A model generated the notes under the pieces. The model worked only from the letters and a program-made list of their open reading frames with translations, was not told the DNA's origin and did no database searches. Shown here piece after piece: positions 1 to 9,154 of a stretch of 64,000 nucleotides of DNA. Positions within the stretch are counted from its first letter, which is position 1. Every line of letters starts with the position of its first letter. Both the position numbers and the translations under genes were made by a program. Source of the DNA: Pseudomonadota bacterium (GTDB lineage Bacteria; Pseudomonadota; Gammaproteobacteria; Steroidobacterales; GCA-2729495); the NCBI GenBank assembly GCA_963204745.1, contig CAUJHF010000056.1, positions 62,001 to 126,000 on the forward strand, read 5' to 3'.

Positions 1-335
1 GCTTTCCAAGGATGGAGTCGCCGCCAGAAGTCGCATTCTTTACACTCAACGGCAGCTGGCTCGGCCTCTACGGCCGCGAATCACTGGCAGAAGACGCCCA
101 GGTCTCTGCTGAAGGCGAAGGATTCGAAGGATTCACACTGGCCCATAACGTGGACTCCGAACAGGAAGTCGATGCCGTGGTCGCTCAGGCGCTGGCGGCA
201 GGTGCGGCCCTGGCGAAGAAACCACAGAAGGTCTTCTGGGGCGGCTACAGCGGCTACTTCAGGGATCCCGATGGCCATCTGTGGGAGGTGGCCCATAACC
301 CGCTATTCCGGGTTGGGCCCGAAGATCCGGACTGA
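1..335 (+). CDS. VOC-fold (glyoxalase/bleomycin-resistance) family protein, 5' end outside window
   Basis: The reading frame is open to the left edge (bases 3-11 read Phe-Pro-Arg before the first Met), so the true start lies upstream and about 110 C-terminal residues are visible. The C-terminal pattern FRDPDGHLWEVAHNP is the end of a vicinal-oxygen-chelate module; the Glu after LW is the usual metal ligand. The phrase GSWLGLYGRE is common in the small, single-domain VOC proteins of unknown substrate. The stop TGA shares its last base with the ATG of the following acetyltransferase gene (TGATG), so the two are probably translationally coupled. The substrate cannot be predicted. Confidence 0.85.
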   Translation, partial: FPRMESPPEVAFFTLNGSWLGLYGRESLAEDAQVSAEGEGFEGFTLAHNVDSEQEVDAVVAQALAAGAALAKKPQKVFWGGYSGYFRDPDGHLWEVAHNPLFRVGPEDPD

Positions 336-841
336 TGCCCGGGGAAGCACACCTCGGTGCGCTGACGGAGGCCGACTTTCCGGTTCTTGCTGCGCTGGCC
401 CGGACGATCTGGCATGCGCACTACGCGACAATCGTCAGCGGCGCGCAAATCGATTACATGCTTGCCGATCGTTACACGCCGGAGAACTTGCGCCATTATC
501 TGCCGGCTGAAGATCGCTGGATGTATCTGCTGAGGCTGTCTGCCACCCCGGTCGGCTATTGCAGCTGGGCGCGAACAGCAACGGCGGACGAAATGAAGCT
601 CGAACAACTCTATCTGCGGCATGAACACAAGGGCAAGGGGCTGGGCGGACTGATGCTTAGGCACATCGAAACCCATGCCCGCAAACTGGGGTGCGGGGCG
701 CTAAGCCTGCAGGTCAACAAACAGAACGTGGACGCTATCGCCGTCTATCGAAAATCCGGTTTTACGGTACGCGAGGAAATCGTCCTGGATATCGGCAAGG
801 GTTTCGTGATGGATGACTTCATCATGCAGAAAGTCCTTTGA
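335..841 (+). CDS. GNAT family N-acetyltransferase
   Basis: A 168-residue single-domain GNAT protein, of typical family length. The acetyl-CoA pyrophosphate-binding loop is visible as [11 protein letters not shown] around residues 94-104. It is followed by a helix and the usual C-terminal segment in which Asn-Val-Asp-Ala and YRKSGF mark motif B, around residues 130-148. It should transfer an acetyl group from acetyl-CoA to an amine or N-terminus in the cytoplasm; the acceptor is unknown. The start overlaps the preceding stop by one base. I see no regulatory signal of its own. Confidence 0.88.
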   Translation: MPGEAHLGALTEADFPVLAALARTIWHAHYATIVSGAQIDYMLADRYTPENLRHYLPAEDRWMYLLRLSATPVGYCSWARTATADEMKLEQLYLRHEHKGKGLGGLMLRHIETHARKLGCGALSLQVNKQNVDAIAVYRKSGFTVREEIVLDIGKGFVMDDFIMQKVL

Positions 842-923
842 GAAGAACATGTATCAGCACCGGGAAACATGCCGGCTGCCGGGTGACAGCTCGGCCATAT
901 CAATTGACACAACAGAGGTTGCC

Positions 924-1265
924 ATGAACACCTTTCCACCTTGTCCGAAATGCGGCTCTGAATACACCTATGAAGACAATGCCCTGTATATCTGCCCGGA
1001 ATGCGCACACGAGTGGGCAAAAGACATGCCAGTTGAAAATGCCGAACCACAACGCATCGTGCACGATGCGCACGGCAATGTGCTCAACGACGGTGACACG
1101 GTGACCGTCATCAAGGATCTGAAGGTCAAGGGCTCGTCGTCGGTGGTGAAGGTCGGGACGAAAGTAAAGAATATCCGTCTGGTCGATGGCGACCACGATA
1201 TCGACTGCAAAATCGATGGCATCGGCGCCATGCAGCTGAAGTCAGGCTTTGTAAAGAAAGCCTGA
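924..1265 (+). CDS. yjdM: YjdM/PhnA family zinc-ribbon protein
   Basis: A 113-residue protein with an N-terminal zinc ribbon (Cys7-x2-Cys10 and Cys24-x2-Cys27) and a C-terminal PhnA-type beta domain ([15 protein letters not shown]). This is the length and layout of E. coli YjdM. The family was once named for alkylphosphonate uptake, but no phosphonate genes are nearby and its role is not settled, so I do not assign phosphonate metabolism. An ATG further upstream (813) would add about 37 residues unlike the family; the ATG at 924 has AGAGG a few bases before it and begins exactly where the family begins. Confidence 0.9.
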   Translation: MNTFPPCPKCGSEYTYEDNALYICPECAHEWAKDMPVENAEPQRIVHDAHGNVLNDGDTVTVIKDLKVKGSSSVVKVGTKVKNIRLVDGDHDIDCKIDGIGAMQLKSGFVKKA

Positions 1266-1267
1266 AC

Positions 1268-1310
1268 CGGCACGGCAGCCGGCCTTCGCCAGACCGCCCT
1301 GACCGTGCCG
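1268..1310. terminator. Inverted repeat between convergent genes, possible bidirectional terminator
   Basis: CGGCACGG at 1268-1275 pairs with CCGTGCCG at 1303-1310 around a 27-base GC-rich loop. It lies in the gap between the convergent yjdM and ABC transporter genes. There is no T-run on either side, so a classical intrinsic terminator is doubtful. Confidence 0.3.
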
Positions 1311-1315
1311 CGTTG

Positions 1316-3157
1316 TCAGGTCACGAGCGTGGCATCGACTTCGTCTTTCTGGATCTCGAACATCCGGGCATACCAGCCGCCCCTGGCAAGCAGCTCCTGG
1401 TGCGTACCCTGCTCGGCAATCCGCCCTTCGAGCATGACGAGGATCTGATCACTGTCCATGATCGTCGACAGACGGTGCGCGATGGTCAGCGTGGTGCGTC
1501 CCTGTGACAGACGGCGCAGTGCCTGCATCACGCCGCGCTCGGTTTCCACATCGAGGCTTGAGGTGGCTTCGTCGAGCAGGACAATCGGCGCATTCTTGAG
1601 AATTGCGCGGGCAATCGCCACACGCTGGCGCTGCCCGCCCGAGAGCTTGCTGCCACGCTCGCCGCAAGGCGTGTCGTAGCCTTCGGGCAAGGTAGCGATC
1701 CAGTCGGCGAGACCGGCGTCGCGGGCTGCGACTTCGATCTGTGCATCCGTGGCCTCGTGACACCCCATGCGGATGTTGTCGCGAATCGTCTCGTTGAATA
1801 TGAAAGCCCGCTGGGAGACCACGGCAAACCAGTTCTGCAGATCAGCCAGCGGAAAGTCCGTGACCGGGCGATCACCGATCAGGATCTGGCCCGATTGCGG
1901 GTCCCATTGCCGAAGCAGCAGGTTCACGACTGTCGACTTGCCGGTACCGCTGGGTCCCACCAGCGCGACACGTCTGCCCTTCGGCACATCCAGCGTGAAA
2001 CCGTCGAAGACCTTCTTCTGGCGGCTCCAGCTGACATCATCCGCGTCGTACTCGAAGTGGACATCGCGGAAATGCAGCGAGGGTTCGACCTGGCCGGTGA
2101 CGGCTGATTGCGTCGTCTCGTGCACCGCCGGCGACTGGTCCATCATGGCGAACAGCCGGCGTGCCGCGATCAGGGACACGCGGAAGTCAGTGTAGTTGTT
2201 GGCCATGCCGACCGAGGTATAGAAACCGACGATCGACACGGCAATCACGGCCGGCAGATCCGTCAGGGTGGAAATCTCGCCCGCGAGCGCGAGTTCCACA
2301 CCGCACCAGGCGGCGGCGAGGATACCGATCGTGATGAATACTTCAGCGAGCGCGCGTTGCGTGGCGTCAGCACCGTAGAGCTTGTCCTGCCCGTCCTGCA
2401 TCGTCTTGCCGATTTCCCACAGCTGCCGCGCGCGACGCTTCTCGTAACCGAAAGCAACCGTATCGCGCACACCCTGGATGCTGTCGGCGACGAAGGCATT
2501 TACACCGCCGAGCTGCTCGCGATATTCCACGCCGTCGCCGCCAAGACGGGCGACGAGCCAGGGCAGACCGAAGGTCGTGGCCAGGTAAAACGGTGTGAGT
2601 ACCCAGAACAGCATCGGGTGCACGGTGTAGCACCAGGCCAGCAAAATGGCCGGCACAAAGATCGCCGCGATCGCTGGCGCAATCGTGTGCGCATAAAAAG
2701 GCTCGATGCGCTCACAGTCGCTCATGACCCGGCTTACAGCATCACCCGACTGCAGCTTGGCAGTACGCGCCGGAGCCAGGGGCAGCATGGCGTAGTAGAA
2801 GCGGTTCCTGAACTCGGCCAGGATCCGGAACGCCACGTAGTGACCGGCGTAGTTCTCCATATAGGAAACGAAGCCGACCAGCGTACCCACGGCGGCAATC
2901 CACTTCACCTGATGCCAGATGACGTCCCAGTTCACGACGCCGGGCTGTGCCGACTCGATATAGATACCGACACTTGCCGCCGCAATGCCAAGCACGGCCG
3001 CCTGCGCGACGATCTTGATGACACGGGCCACCAGCGAAGTAATCATGATGGTATTGAACGGCGTCATGTAGGTCAGCAGACGCCGGATGATCTGCGTATT
3101 GCTGGCCTTCCTGGTGCTGCCGGGCAGGGTGCCGGCCGTGGCTTCAATGCTGCTCAT
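1316..3157 (-). CDS. ABC exporter half-transporter, CydC-like (permease plus ATPase)
   Basis: 613 residues with an N-terminal six-helix permease (about residues 35-340) and a C-terminal ATPase. Visible ATPase motifs are Walker A GPSGTGKST (near 400), signature LSGGQRQR (near 505), Walker B IVLLDEATSSLD (near 525) and an H-loop AHRLST. The permease stretch AFRILAEFRNRFYYAMLPLAPA resembles the CydC half of the CydDC cysteine/glutathione exporter, which supports periplasmic redox poise and cytochrome assembly. Its ATG overlaps the stop of the upstream half-transporter (ATGA at 3154-3157), as expected for a heterodimer. No cydAB oxidase genes are in the window, so the substrate remains open and the name is by resemblance only. 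Confidence 0.85.
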   Translation of the reverse strand: MSSIEATAGTLPGSTRKASNTQIIRRLLTYMTPFNTIMITSLVARVIKIVAQAAVLGIAAASVGIYIESAQPGVVNWDVIWHQVKWIAAVGTLVGFVSYMENYAGHYVAFRILAEFRNRFYYAMLPLAPARTAKLQSGDAVSRVMSDCERIEPFYAHTIAPAIAAIFVPAILLAWCYTVHPMLFWVLTPFYLATTFGLPWLVARLGGDGVEYREQLGGVNAFVADSIQGVRDTVAFGYEKRRARQLWEIGKTMQDGQDKLYGADATQRALAEVFITIGILAAAWCGVELALAGEISTLTDLPAVIAVSIVGFYTSVGMANNYTDFRVSLIAARRLFAMMDQSPAVHETTQSAVTGQVEPSLHFRDVHFEYDADDVSWSRQKKVFDGFTLDVPKGRRVALVGPSGTGKSTVVNLLLRQWDPQSGQILIGDRPVTDFPLADLQNWFAVVSQRAFIFNETIRDNIRMGCHEATDAQIEVAARDAGLADWIATLPEGYDTPCGERGSKLSGGQRQRVAIARAILKNAPIVLLDEATSSLDVETERGVMQALRRLSQGRTTLTIAHRLSTIMDSDQILVMLEGRIAEQGTHQELLARGGWYARMFEIQKDEVDATLVT

Positions 3158-4899
3158 GCGACTACCTTCGTGTTCTCGATTTCGCGCTTGGTGCGGATCA
3201 TGCTCGCGTAGATTCCGTCGTGAGCCAGCAACTCCTCGCGGGTACCGCTTTCCGCAAGCCGGCCACCATCCAGCACGACGATGCGATCAGCCTGCTCGAT
3301 GGTGCTGAGCCGATGCGCAATCATCAGCACCGTCTTGTTCTCAGTCAGCCGTTCGAGTGCCCGGTTCAGCAACATCTCGGTCTCAACGTCTATCTGTGAG
3401 GTCGGCTCATCGAGTACCACGATCGGCGCGTTCTTGAGGAAAGCCCTGGCGATCGCCAGGCGCTGCGCCTGACCGCCACTGAGTGCTGCGCCCTGGTCAC
3501 CAACTTTGGTATTGAAACCATCCGGTGTGGACCTGATGAAATCGTAAAGCTCGGCGGCCCTGGTCGCATCGATGAGTTCCTGCTCGGTCGCATCGCCCTT
3601 CGCAACCCGCAGGTTCTCCGCGATCGTTCCGTAGAACAGGAACGGGTCCTGCGGCACCAGGGCAATCTGCTTGCGGATCCACTCCAGCGACAGCTCTTTC
3701 TCCGGTATGCCATCAAACAGGATCGTGCCGGAATCGGGTTCCAGCGTGCGCAAAAGCAGGTTCGTGACGGTAGTCTTGCCGGACCCGCTGCGGCCGATCA
3801 GCGCCACGGTTTCGTTCTGGTCGAGGCTGAAGCTCAGATTTTCAAGTGCGGGGCTCTCGGCACCCGGATAGGTGAATGTCACGTCACGCAGTTCGACATG
3901 AATTGCCTTGCCGGTGGGCGGCGCGGAAAGTGCGCCTTCGTCACTGCTCACCGGTGCCTTTTCATTCAGGAACTCGATGATCTTCGCCGCGACTTCACGC
4001 CCCAGTGCACCGGCAAAGAAGAACTCGCCGATCAGCAGCAGCGTACGGCTGAATTCCAGGCTCAGCAGCACGACGGCAACGACTTCACCTGGCGTCATGT
4101 AGCCGCCGGTATAACGATACAGGGCCACGCCCATTGCCACGGCGGTAGAGAACAGCGCAAAACCCAGCTCGAGAAACACGAACTGCGACTGGGCGACCAG
4201 CAGCAGTTTCATCGTGGTGCGGCGCTGCACCTCGTTGCCCGCCTCCATTTCCTTGCCGCGGCGGATCGCCTGGTTAAAGGACTTGAGGGTACTCATGCCC
4301 TGGATGGAATCGAGGTATTGCGAACTGTTGCGGTTCTTGATGACGGCGTTCTGTGCGCTGATACGACGGAAGCCGCGGGCAGAGGAACCGACAAACAACG
4401 GTGTCAGCGGCACACCCGCCAGCATCCAGAGTCCGACGACCCAGTCGATCCAGAAGATTGCCGAACACAGAAAGACCGGTATCGCAATCGCGACCCAGAT
4501 CTGCACGAAATAGACGCTGAAGTAATAGTCGAGGTATTCGACGCCCTCGGTCGCCGTGTTGGCGATCTCACCGGTGCGGCGCTTGCCGAGCAGCCCGGGA
4601 CCAAGACGCACGACCTGCTGGTAGATCTGGTCGCGCACATTGAGCTTTGCCTCGCTGGAAGCGCGGAACTGACCGGTGCGGAAAAGCCAGGACAGTGCAG
4701 CCTTCAGAAGCACGAGCCCGCACAACATCCAGAACCACTGCCGCAGCATGTTGCTGCCCTGCCAGGCAGCATCTACCGCCATGCCGAGCACGTAGTACAG
4801 CAGGATGGTGGTCGGAATCGTGGCCAGGCCGGCCACCAGCCCCACCTTTACCCACTTGATGGTAGCGGGCGTAATCAGCCTGTCATCGACACCGAGCAT
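3154..4899 (-). CDS. ABC exporter half-transporter, CydD-like (permease plus ATPase)
   Basis: 581 residues, permease then ATPase. The permease carries the stretch RLGPGLLGKRRTGEIA (about residues 98-113), which closely resembles CydD proteins. ATPase motifs are Walker A GRSGSGKTT (near 370), signature LSGGQAQR (near 470) and Walker B IVVLDEPTSQID (near 492). It is the first gene of a two-gene unit and overlaps the CydC-like gene by four bases. Together they should form an inner-membrane exporter, by family precedent of small thiols. About 60 bases separate it from the end of the hybrid kinase gene on the same strand, so read-through from that gene is possible. Confidence 0.85.
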   Translation of the reverse strand: MLGVDDRLITPATIKWVKVGLVAGLATIPTTILLYYVLGMAVDAAWQGSNMLRQWFWMLCGLVLLKAALSWLFRTGQFRASSEAKLNVRDQIYQQVVRLGPGLLGKRRTGEIANTATEGVEYLDYYFSVYFVQIWVAIAIPVFLCSAIFWIDWVVGLWMLAGVPLTPLFVGSSARGFRRISAQNAVIKNRNSSQYLDSIQGMSTLKSFNQAIRRGKEMEAGNEVQRRTTMKLLLVAQSQFVFLELGFALFSTAVAMGVALYRYTGGYMTPGEVVAVVLLSLEFSRTLLLIGEFFFAGALGREVAAKIIEFLNEKAPVSSDEGALSAPPTGKAIHVELRDVTFTYPGAESPALENLSFSLDQNETVALIGRSGSGKTTVTNLLLRTLEPDSGTILFDGIPEKELSLEWIRKQIALVPQDPFLFYGTIAENLRVAKGDATEQELIDATRAAELYDFIRSTPDGFNTKVGDQGAALSGGQAQRLAIARAFLKNAPIVVLDEPTSQIDVETEMLLNRALERLTENKTVLMIAHRLSTIEQADRIVVLDGGRLAESGTREELLAHDGIYASMIRTKREIENTKVVA

Positions 4900-4959
4900 T
4901 GACCAGATATCCCTTCACGATAAACGCGGGCACCTTAGACCCTGAACCTTGGTTGAAGG

Positions 4960-6522
4960 TCAAGGACCGGAGCCGGTGGGCTCTTCACGTCCGAACAGCT
5001 GTTCCAGCGTGCGTATGAGGTGCCGCGCCTCGACGGGTTTGCGCAGCAGCTGCACACGCGACAACTGGCCTGCATGCCGCAATATCGGCGAGGTATCTCC
5101 GCTGAGGACCACAGCAGGCAGATCGCGGCCCGCAGCAAGCCGCAGCCTGTCCAGAACCTGCAGCCCGTTGTCCGGGCCATTGAGGTGAAAATCGGTAACG
5201 ACCAGGTCGATATCCGGACCTTCCCGCGCAAAAAGCTTTTCAGCGGCCTCGGCGGTCGCCGCGACCCGCACCGGGTAATCGTTGAGCTTCAGTATCAGCT
5301 CCAGCGCACCGCGCACTGCATCGTCGTCCTCGATGACGAGTACCGAGGGCTTCAGCAACTCCGCTTCCGCGTCGGCAGACCGGTTTGCCGGTACGACCGC
5401 CGTACGCATACCCGCCTCGACGAGACGGTCCTGCGGTATGGCCAGCCTGAATGTCGTACCCCGTCCGAGTTCCGATTCAACTTCCACGCCATAGCCGAGC
5501 AGTCGACTGATCTGCCGGACGATGTTCAGGCCCAGTCCCGAGCCGCGGCGCCCGGCACCCGGCCGTTCCATACGGTAGTACTCGTCGAAAATCCGTTCAG
5601 TCTGATCGGGTGCAATACCCACGCCGGTATCCGTTACCTCGATGTTCAAATGCGTTGCGGTGCGCACGGTACGGATACTCACCCCGCCAACACGCGTGTA
5701 CTTGAGCGCGTTGGTCAGCAGATTCTGGATCAACTGCCGCAGCAGCACCCGGTCAGTACGCAGGAACTCGCTGCCGGCGGTTATCGTCAGCACCAGGCCA
5801 CGGGCGGCGGCAATCTGCTCCGATTGCTGCCTGATTTCCGCCAGCATGTCGCCGACCGACACATCTTCGAGCGTCGGCGTAACCGTTCCGGACTCCAGCT
5901 TGCTGATATCAAGGAGAGTATTGAGCAAATCAGCCATCGACTGCAGCGCATGCTGCTGCCGTTCGATGATTTCCGTTGCCGGACCCTCGACCTGCCGGCC
6001 CAGGGCTGCGGTCAGCAGTTGCAGGGTCTGCAGCGGCTGACGCAGATCATGGCTGGCCGTGGCCAGGAAACGGCTCTTGGCCCGGTTGGCGCCATCGGCT
6101 TCGAGACGCGCCGCACGCAGTTCTTCAGTGATCAGCGAGCGTTCGCTGATGTCGCGGACCGCCGCGACCACCAGCAGCTGCCCGGCTTCATAGATCGGCG
6201 CCAGCCGGATCTCGGTCGGAAACTCGGTGCCATCCCGCCGCACAGCCGACAGCGCAACCTTTCGTGCGCCCATTTCCCGCGCAGCAGGTGTGGCATTGAA
6301 ACCATCACGGTACCGGGCGTGGCCACCCCGCAAACGCTCTGGCACCAGACATTCGATACTGCAACCAATAAGTTCGGCCTGCCTGTAGCCGAACAGGGTG
6401 GCGACTGCATTGTTCGCATAAACGATCAGACCGGCGGTATCGACCAGGATCAGCGCGTCGGGAGCCTGCTCGACAACCCGCAGGGCAATCAATGGATTAA
6501 TGCTGACGTGGTTGGCGGTCAT
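4960..6522 (-). CDS. PAS-domain hybrid histidine kinase with C-terminal receiver
   Basis: 520 residues with no membrane segment, so a cytoplasmic sensor. Domain order: PAS (about 12-128), HisKA with phospho-acceptor His158 in ASHDLRQPLQ, HATPase with Asn271 (NALKY), DTGVGI at 298-303 and GSGLGL at 327-332, then a receiver domain from about 392 with phospho-acceptor Asp444 in VVTDFHL. The DLRQPLQ variant of the H-box is typical of a large group of one-piece hybrid kinases whose partner is usually a separate regulator. A sensorless kinase and a FixJ-type regulator start 53 bases away on the other strand, so the three may form one signalling unit. The PAS ligand cannot be read from sequence; no haem-binding motif is evident. 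Confidence 0.9.
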   Translation of the reverse strand: MTANHVSINPLIALRVVEQAPDALILVDTAGLIVYANNAVATLFGYRQAELIGCSIECLVPERLRGGHARYRDGFNATPAAREMGARKVALSAVRRDGTEFPTEIRLAPIYEAGQLLVVAAVRDISERSLITEELRAARLEADGANRAKSRFLATASHDLRQPLQTLQLLTAALGRQVEGPATEIIERQQHALQSMADLLNTLLDISKLESGTVTPTLEDVSVGDMLAEIRQQSEQIAAARGLVLTITAGSEFLRTDRVLLRQLIQNLLTNALKYTRVGGVSIRTVRTATHLNIEVTDTGVGIAPDQTERIFDEYYRMERPGAGRRGSGLGLNIVRQISRLLGYGVEVESELGRGTTFRLAIPQDRLVEAGMRTAVVPANRSADAEAELLKPSVLVIEDDDAVRGALELILKLNDYPVRVAATAEAAEKLFAREGPDIDLVVTDFHLNGPDNGLQVLDRLRLAAGRDLPAVVLSGDTSPILRHAGQLSRVQLLRKPVEARHLIRTLEQLFGREEPTGSGP

Positions 6523-6575
6523 AGGGGTAAGCCCTTAGAGAGCAAAGCGCGAGGCCGGTTTAGGATCGGTCGATC

Positions 6576-7349
6576 ATGGAGACCCACGATCATCCGGTGC
6601 GTCCACCCAGCGCGCAAGTGGACCGCCTGCTTGAGCAGGTGGTGGCCGTCACCTATCGATGCCTGCTGCGCGAGCTGGCTTCCGGTTTTGCCCATGAACT
6701 GAATCAACCGCTTGCAGCCATCGCAGCTTATGCCGAGGGTGCGGCGACACTGCTGCGGCGCGACCCCACGCAGGTGGCCAAGGCCGTCGAAATCGTGGAA
6801 GAAATCACCCGCCAGGCCCTGCGGGCCGGCGACTCGATCCAGCGGGTCCGTAGCAATGTTCGTCCACTTCCGGTTCATCGTGCGGCAGCTGACTGTAATG
6901 CGCTCGTGCAGGAAATGCTGCCGCTCATCGAACCACTCGCCCAGCACCATAACATCCGTCTTATTGTAGATCTTTCCAGCCCCCTGCCGCAGATCCAGGG
7001 CGACGGGCCACGGTTGCAGGGACTCCTGCTGTTCCTGTTTCGCAATGCCGTGGACGCGGTCCTCGACTTGCCTGCGGCCCGGCGAAAGGTCACGATTTCC
7101 ACTTCGAGTGATGCAGCGGCCGTCGAACTCTCGGTGATGGACAATGGTGCCGGCGTACCGGAGGCTGCGGCCCGCGAGATGTTCTTGCCGTTTTTCACGA
7201 CAAAACCGGAAGGAACCGGCCTGGGGCTCGCCGTCTGTCGTACCATAGCCGTCGAGCACGGCGGCGAACTGCGCTTCAGCAACCAGCCCGATGGTGGTGC
7301 CAGGTTCTGGGCGCGTATTCCACGTATCGATGCCGTACAAAGGACCTGA
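6576..7349 (+). CDS. Sensor histidine kinase core without an input domain
   Basis: 257 residues consisting almost only of a kinase core: HisKA with His40 in FAHELNQPLAAI, then HATPase with Asn157 (LFRNAVDA), DNGAGV at 189-194 and GTGLGL at 213-218. This is the FixL/DctB-type H-box, which normally pairs with FixJ-type regulators. There are only about 30 residues before the kinase core and no transmembrane or PAS segment, so the signal must come from elsewhere, perhaps from the divergent PAS hybrid kinase. Its TGA overlaps the ATG of the regulator by one base (TGATG), so the two are translationally coupled and very likely partners. Confidence 0.9.
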   Translation: METHDHPVRPPSAQVDRLLEQVVAVTYRCLLRELASGFAHELNQPLAAIAAYAEGAATLLRRDPTQVAKAVEIVEEITRQALRAGDSIQRVRSNVRPLPVHRAAADCNALVQEMLPLIEPLAQHHNIRLIVDLSSPLPQIQGDGPRLQGLLLFLFRNAVDAVLDLPAARRKVTISTSSDAAAVELSVMDNGAGVPEAAAREMFLPFFTTKPEGTGLGLAVCRTIAVEHGGELRFSNQPDGGARFWARIPRIDAVQRT

Positions 7350-7969
7350 TGACCAGTACACCGGAAAAAACAGTCTTTATAGTCGATGATGACGAAGGCG
7401 TACGCACTTCGCTGAGCATCCTGCTCGATTCCGTCGGCTACATTCCGGTGCCCTTCTCCTCGGCCTGCGACTTCCTCGCCCAGTACGATGCAAACCGTGC
7501 CGGCTGCCTGGTGCTCGACATCCGCATGCCGGACATGAGCGGCATGGACCTGCAGCAGGAACTTGCCAACCGGGGCGCATTTCTGCCCGTGATCTTCATT
7601 ACCGGACACGGCGATGTGCCGATGGCCGTCCAGGCAATGAAAAACGGTGCTTTCGATTTCCTGCAGAAACCCTTCGGGCACCAGGATCTGCTCGACCGGA
7701 TCGCGCGCGCCCTCGAAGCCGATGCGGAAGCGCGGCAGGTACTTTCCCAGAATGAGGAAATTTTCCGGCGTCATGCAACACTGACTCCGCGTGAAAAGGA
7801 AGTGATGACGATGATTGTCGGCGGACAGGCCAACAAGGTAATCGCCCTGGACCTGAATCTCTCCGAACGCACCGTGGAAATCCATCGCGCCCGCGTCATG
7901 GACAAGATGGGCACTCGGTCTTTGGCGCATCTGGTACGCATGGCACTGGTACTGGAAACCCGACACTGA
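7349..7969 (+). CDS. FixJ/NarL-type response regulator
   Basis: 206 residues. The receiver has the acidic patch Asp13-Asp15, phospho-acceptor Asp57 in LVLDIRMP, Thr85 in ITGHGDV and Lys107 in FLQKPFG. A LuxR-type helix-turn-helix follows (about 142-200, LTPREKEVMTMI and LSERTVEIHRARVM). The receiver resembles FixJ/TtrR closely. It is coupled to the kinase upstream and lies only 13 bases before the Rieske oxygenase gene, so that oxygenase is the most obvious target or co-transcribed output. Which promoter it binds is not visible. Confidence 0.92.
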   Translation: MTSTPEKTVFIVDDDEGVRTSLSILLDSVGYIPVPFSSACDFLAQYDANRAGCLVLDIRMPDMSGMDLQQELANRGAFLPVIFITGHGDVPMAVQAMKNGAFDFLQKPFGHQDLLDRIARALEADAEARQVLSQNEEIFRRHATLTPREKEVMTMIVGGQANKVIALDLNLSERTVEIHRARVMDKMGTRSLAHLVRMALVLETRH

Positions 7970-7982
7970 CCAGGAGACTGCC

Positions 7983-9146
7983 ATGTACATCAATTTCTGG
8001 TATCCCATCATCCGCAGTGAGGACCTGGGGCCAGGAAAACCCGAGAAATCAATGGTGCTCGGGCTCGGTTTCGTCGCCTTCCGCGACAGCCAGGGCAAAG
8101 CCCATGTCCTGAGCGACACCTGCACGCACCGCGGCGCCTCGCTCGGCGGCGCATGGGCACTCGGCGACAAGCCGCGAATCGTCAACGACTGCATCGTGTG
8201 CCCTTATCACGGCTGGGAGTTTGGCGCTGACGGCGAATGCAGGAACATCCCGTCCATCGGCTACGGGAAGAAGGTTCCGCCACGCGCCAAGGTCGATTCC
8301 TATCCGGTCCGGGAAAAGTACGGCATCGTGTTCGCCTTTCTCGGCGATCTGCCGGAGAAAGATCGTCCCCCGCTGCTTGAGGTCGAGGAATATGGCACGG
8401 AGGGCTGGCGGGCCAACTCCATTCTGGTGCTGGACGTCGACTACTACTACGAACGCTCAATGGAAAACGGTCTGGATCCGGCGCACAACGAATTCGTGCA
8501 TCCCACACATGGTCTGAAAGCCGTCAACCGCGATACCTATCACGTCCGCGAATACGACGTTGCGGATCATCCGCAGGGCTGGGGCCTGTGGTTCGTACAT
8601 CGCTTCAATACACCTGGCCTCACCGACCCCACCTGGAAATCAGTCGACCCGAACAGCAAAGCGCCCAGCGAACTGTTTGCGGGCAGCGGCACGCATGGCC
8701 CCAACACGATGGTCACGGAAATCAACATCGGCGGTGGCAACAGGTTCCGGCAGTACTTCTTTGAGCAGCCGGTTGATCAGGACAGAACCCGGATCTTTTT
8801 CCTCAACATGCGCAATTTCATGCTGGGTGCAGAACACGACGGGCCGGTTCATGCCCGCAACAAGGTCATTGCCAAACAGGACATCGAGATCCTCGTCGAT
8901 GTCTATCCGCCGCGCACACCCACCAGCAACATCAGGGAAGTACTCACGCCATCCGACAAGGGTGTGGTGACCTACCGCGAGTGGCTGGCAAAGTTTGACG
9001 AGCGGGGCTGGCGGATAGACTGGGACGATTTCAGCCGACGCAACGGCAAGGACACGGGTTTCGCCATCCCGAGTCCCGCGCGGCGCATCAGCGGCAACTG
9101 GGTACTCGAACCGGTACCGCTGCTGAAAAACCGCGCCGCACGCTGA
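7983..9146 (+). CDS. Rieske non-haem iron oxygenase, alpha subunit
   Basis: 387 residues. The Rieske cluster ligands are Cys47-x-His49 (CTHRG) and Cys73-x2-His76 (CPYHGW). The mononuclear iron site is Asp165-x2-His168-x4-His173 (DPAHNEFVH). The spacer between the two Rieske half-motifs is 23 residues, longer than the usual 15-17, and holds an extra Cys70. The protein should hydroxylate or demethylate an aromatic, steroid-like or other ring substrate using electrons from a reductase. No ferredoxin, reductase or beta subunit is adjacent, so partners are encoded elsewhere. It starts 13 bases after the FixJ-type regulator with AGGAGA before its ATG, so it is probably in that transcription unit. 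Confidence 0.88.
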   Translation: MYINFWYPIIRSEDLGPGKPEKSMVLGLGFVAFRDSQGKAHVLSDTCTHRGASLGGAWALGDKPRIVNDCIVCPYHGWEFGADGECRNIPSIGYGKKVPPRAKVDSYPVREKYGIVFAFLGDLPEKDRPPLLEVEEYGTEGWRANSILVLDVDYYYERSMENGLDPAHNEFVHPTHGLKAVNRDTYHVREYDVADHPQGWGLWFVHRFNTPGLTDPTWKSVDPNSKAPSELFAGSGTHGPNTMVTEINIGGGNRFRQYFFEQPVDQDRTRIFFLNMRNFMLGAEHDGPVHARNKVIAKQDIEILVDVYPPRTPTSNIREVLTPSDKGVVTYREWLAKFDERGWRIDWDDFSRRNGKDTGFAIPSPARRISGNWVLEPVPLLKNRAAR

Positions 9147-9154
9147 GTCGCGGG

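Noticed and set aside
924..1265. Phosphonate utilisation locus suggested by the PhnA name
   Set aside because: No other phn genes are present, and the family name is historical.
5020..6702. A 560-codon plus-strand frame opposite the hybrid kinase gene
   Set aside because: It has no recognisable domain and mirrors the codon pattern of the kinase, whose motifs are complete. In GC-rich DNA such long antisense frames are common.
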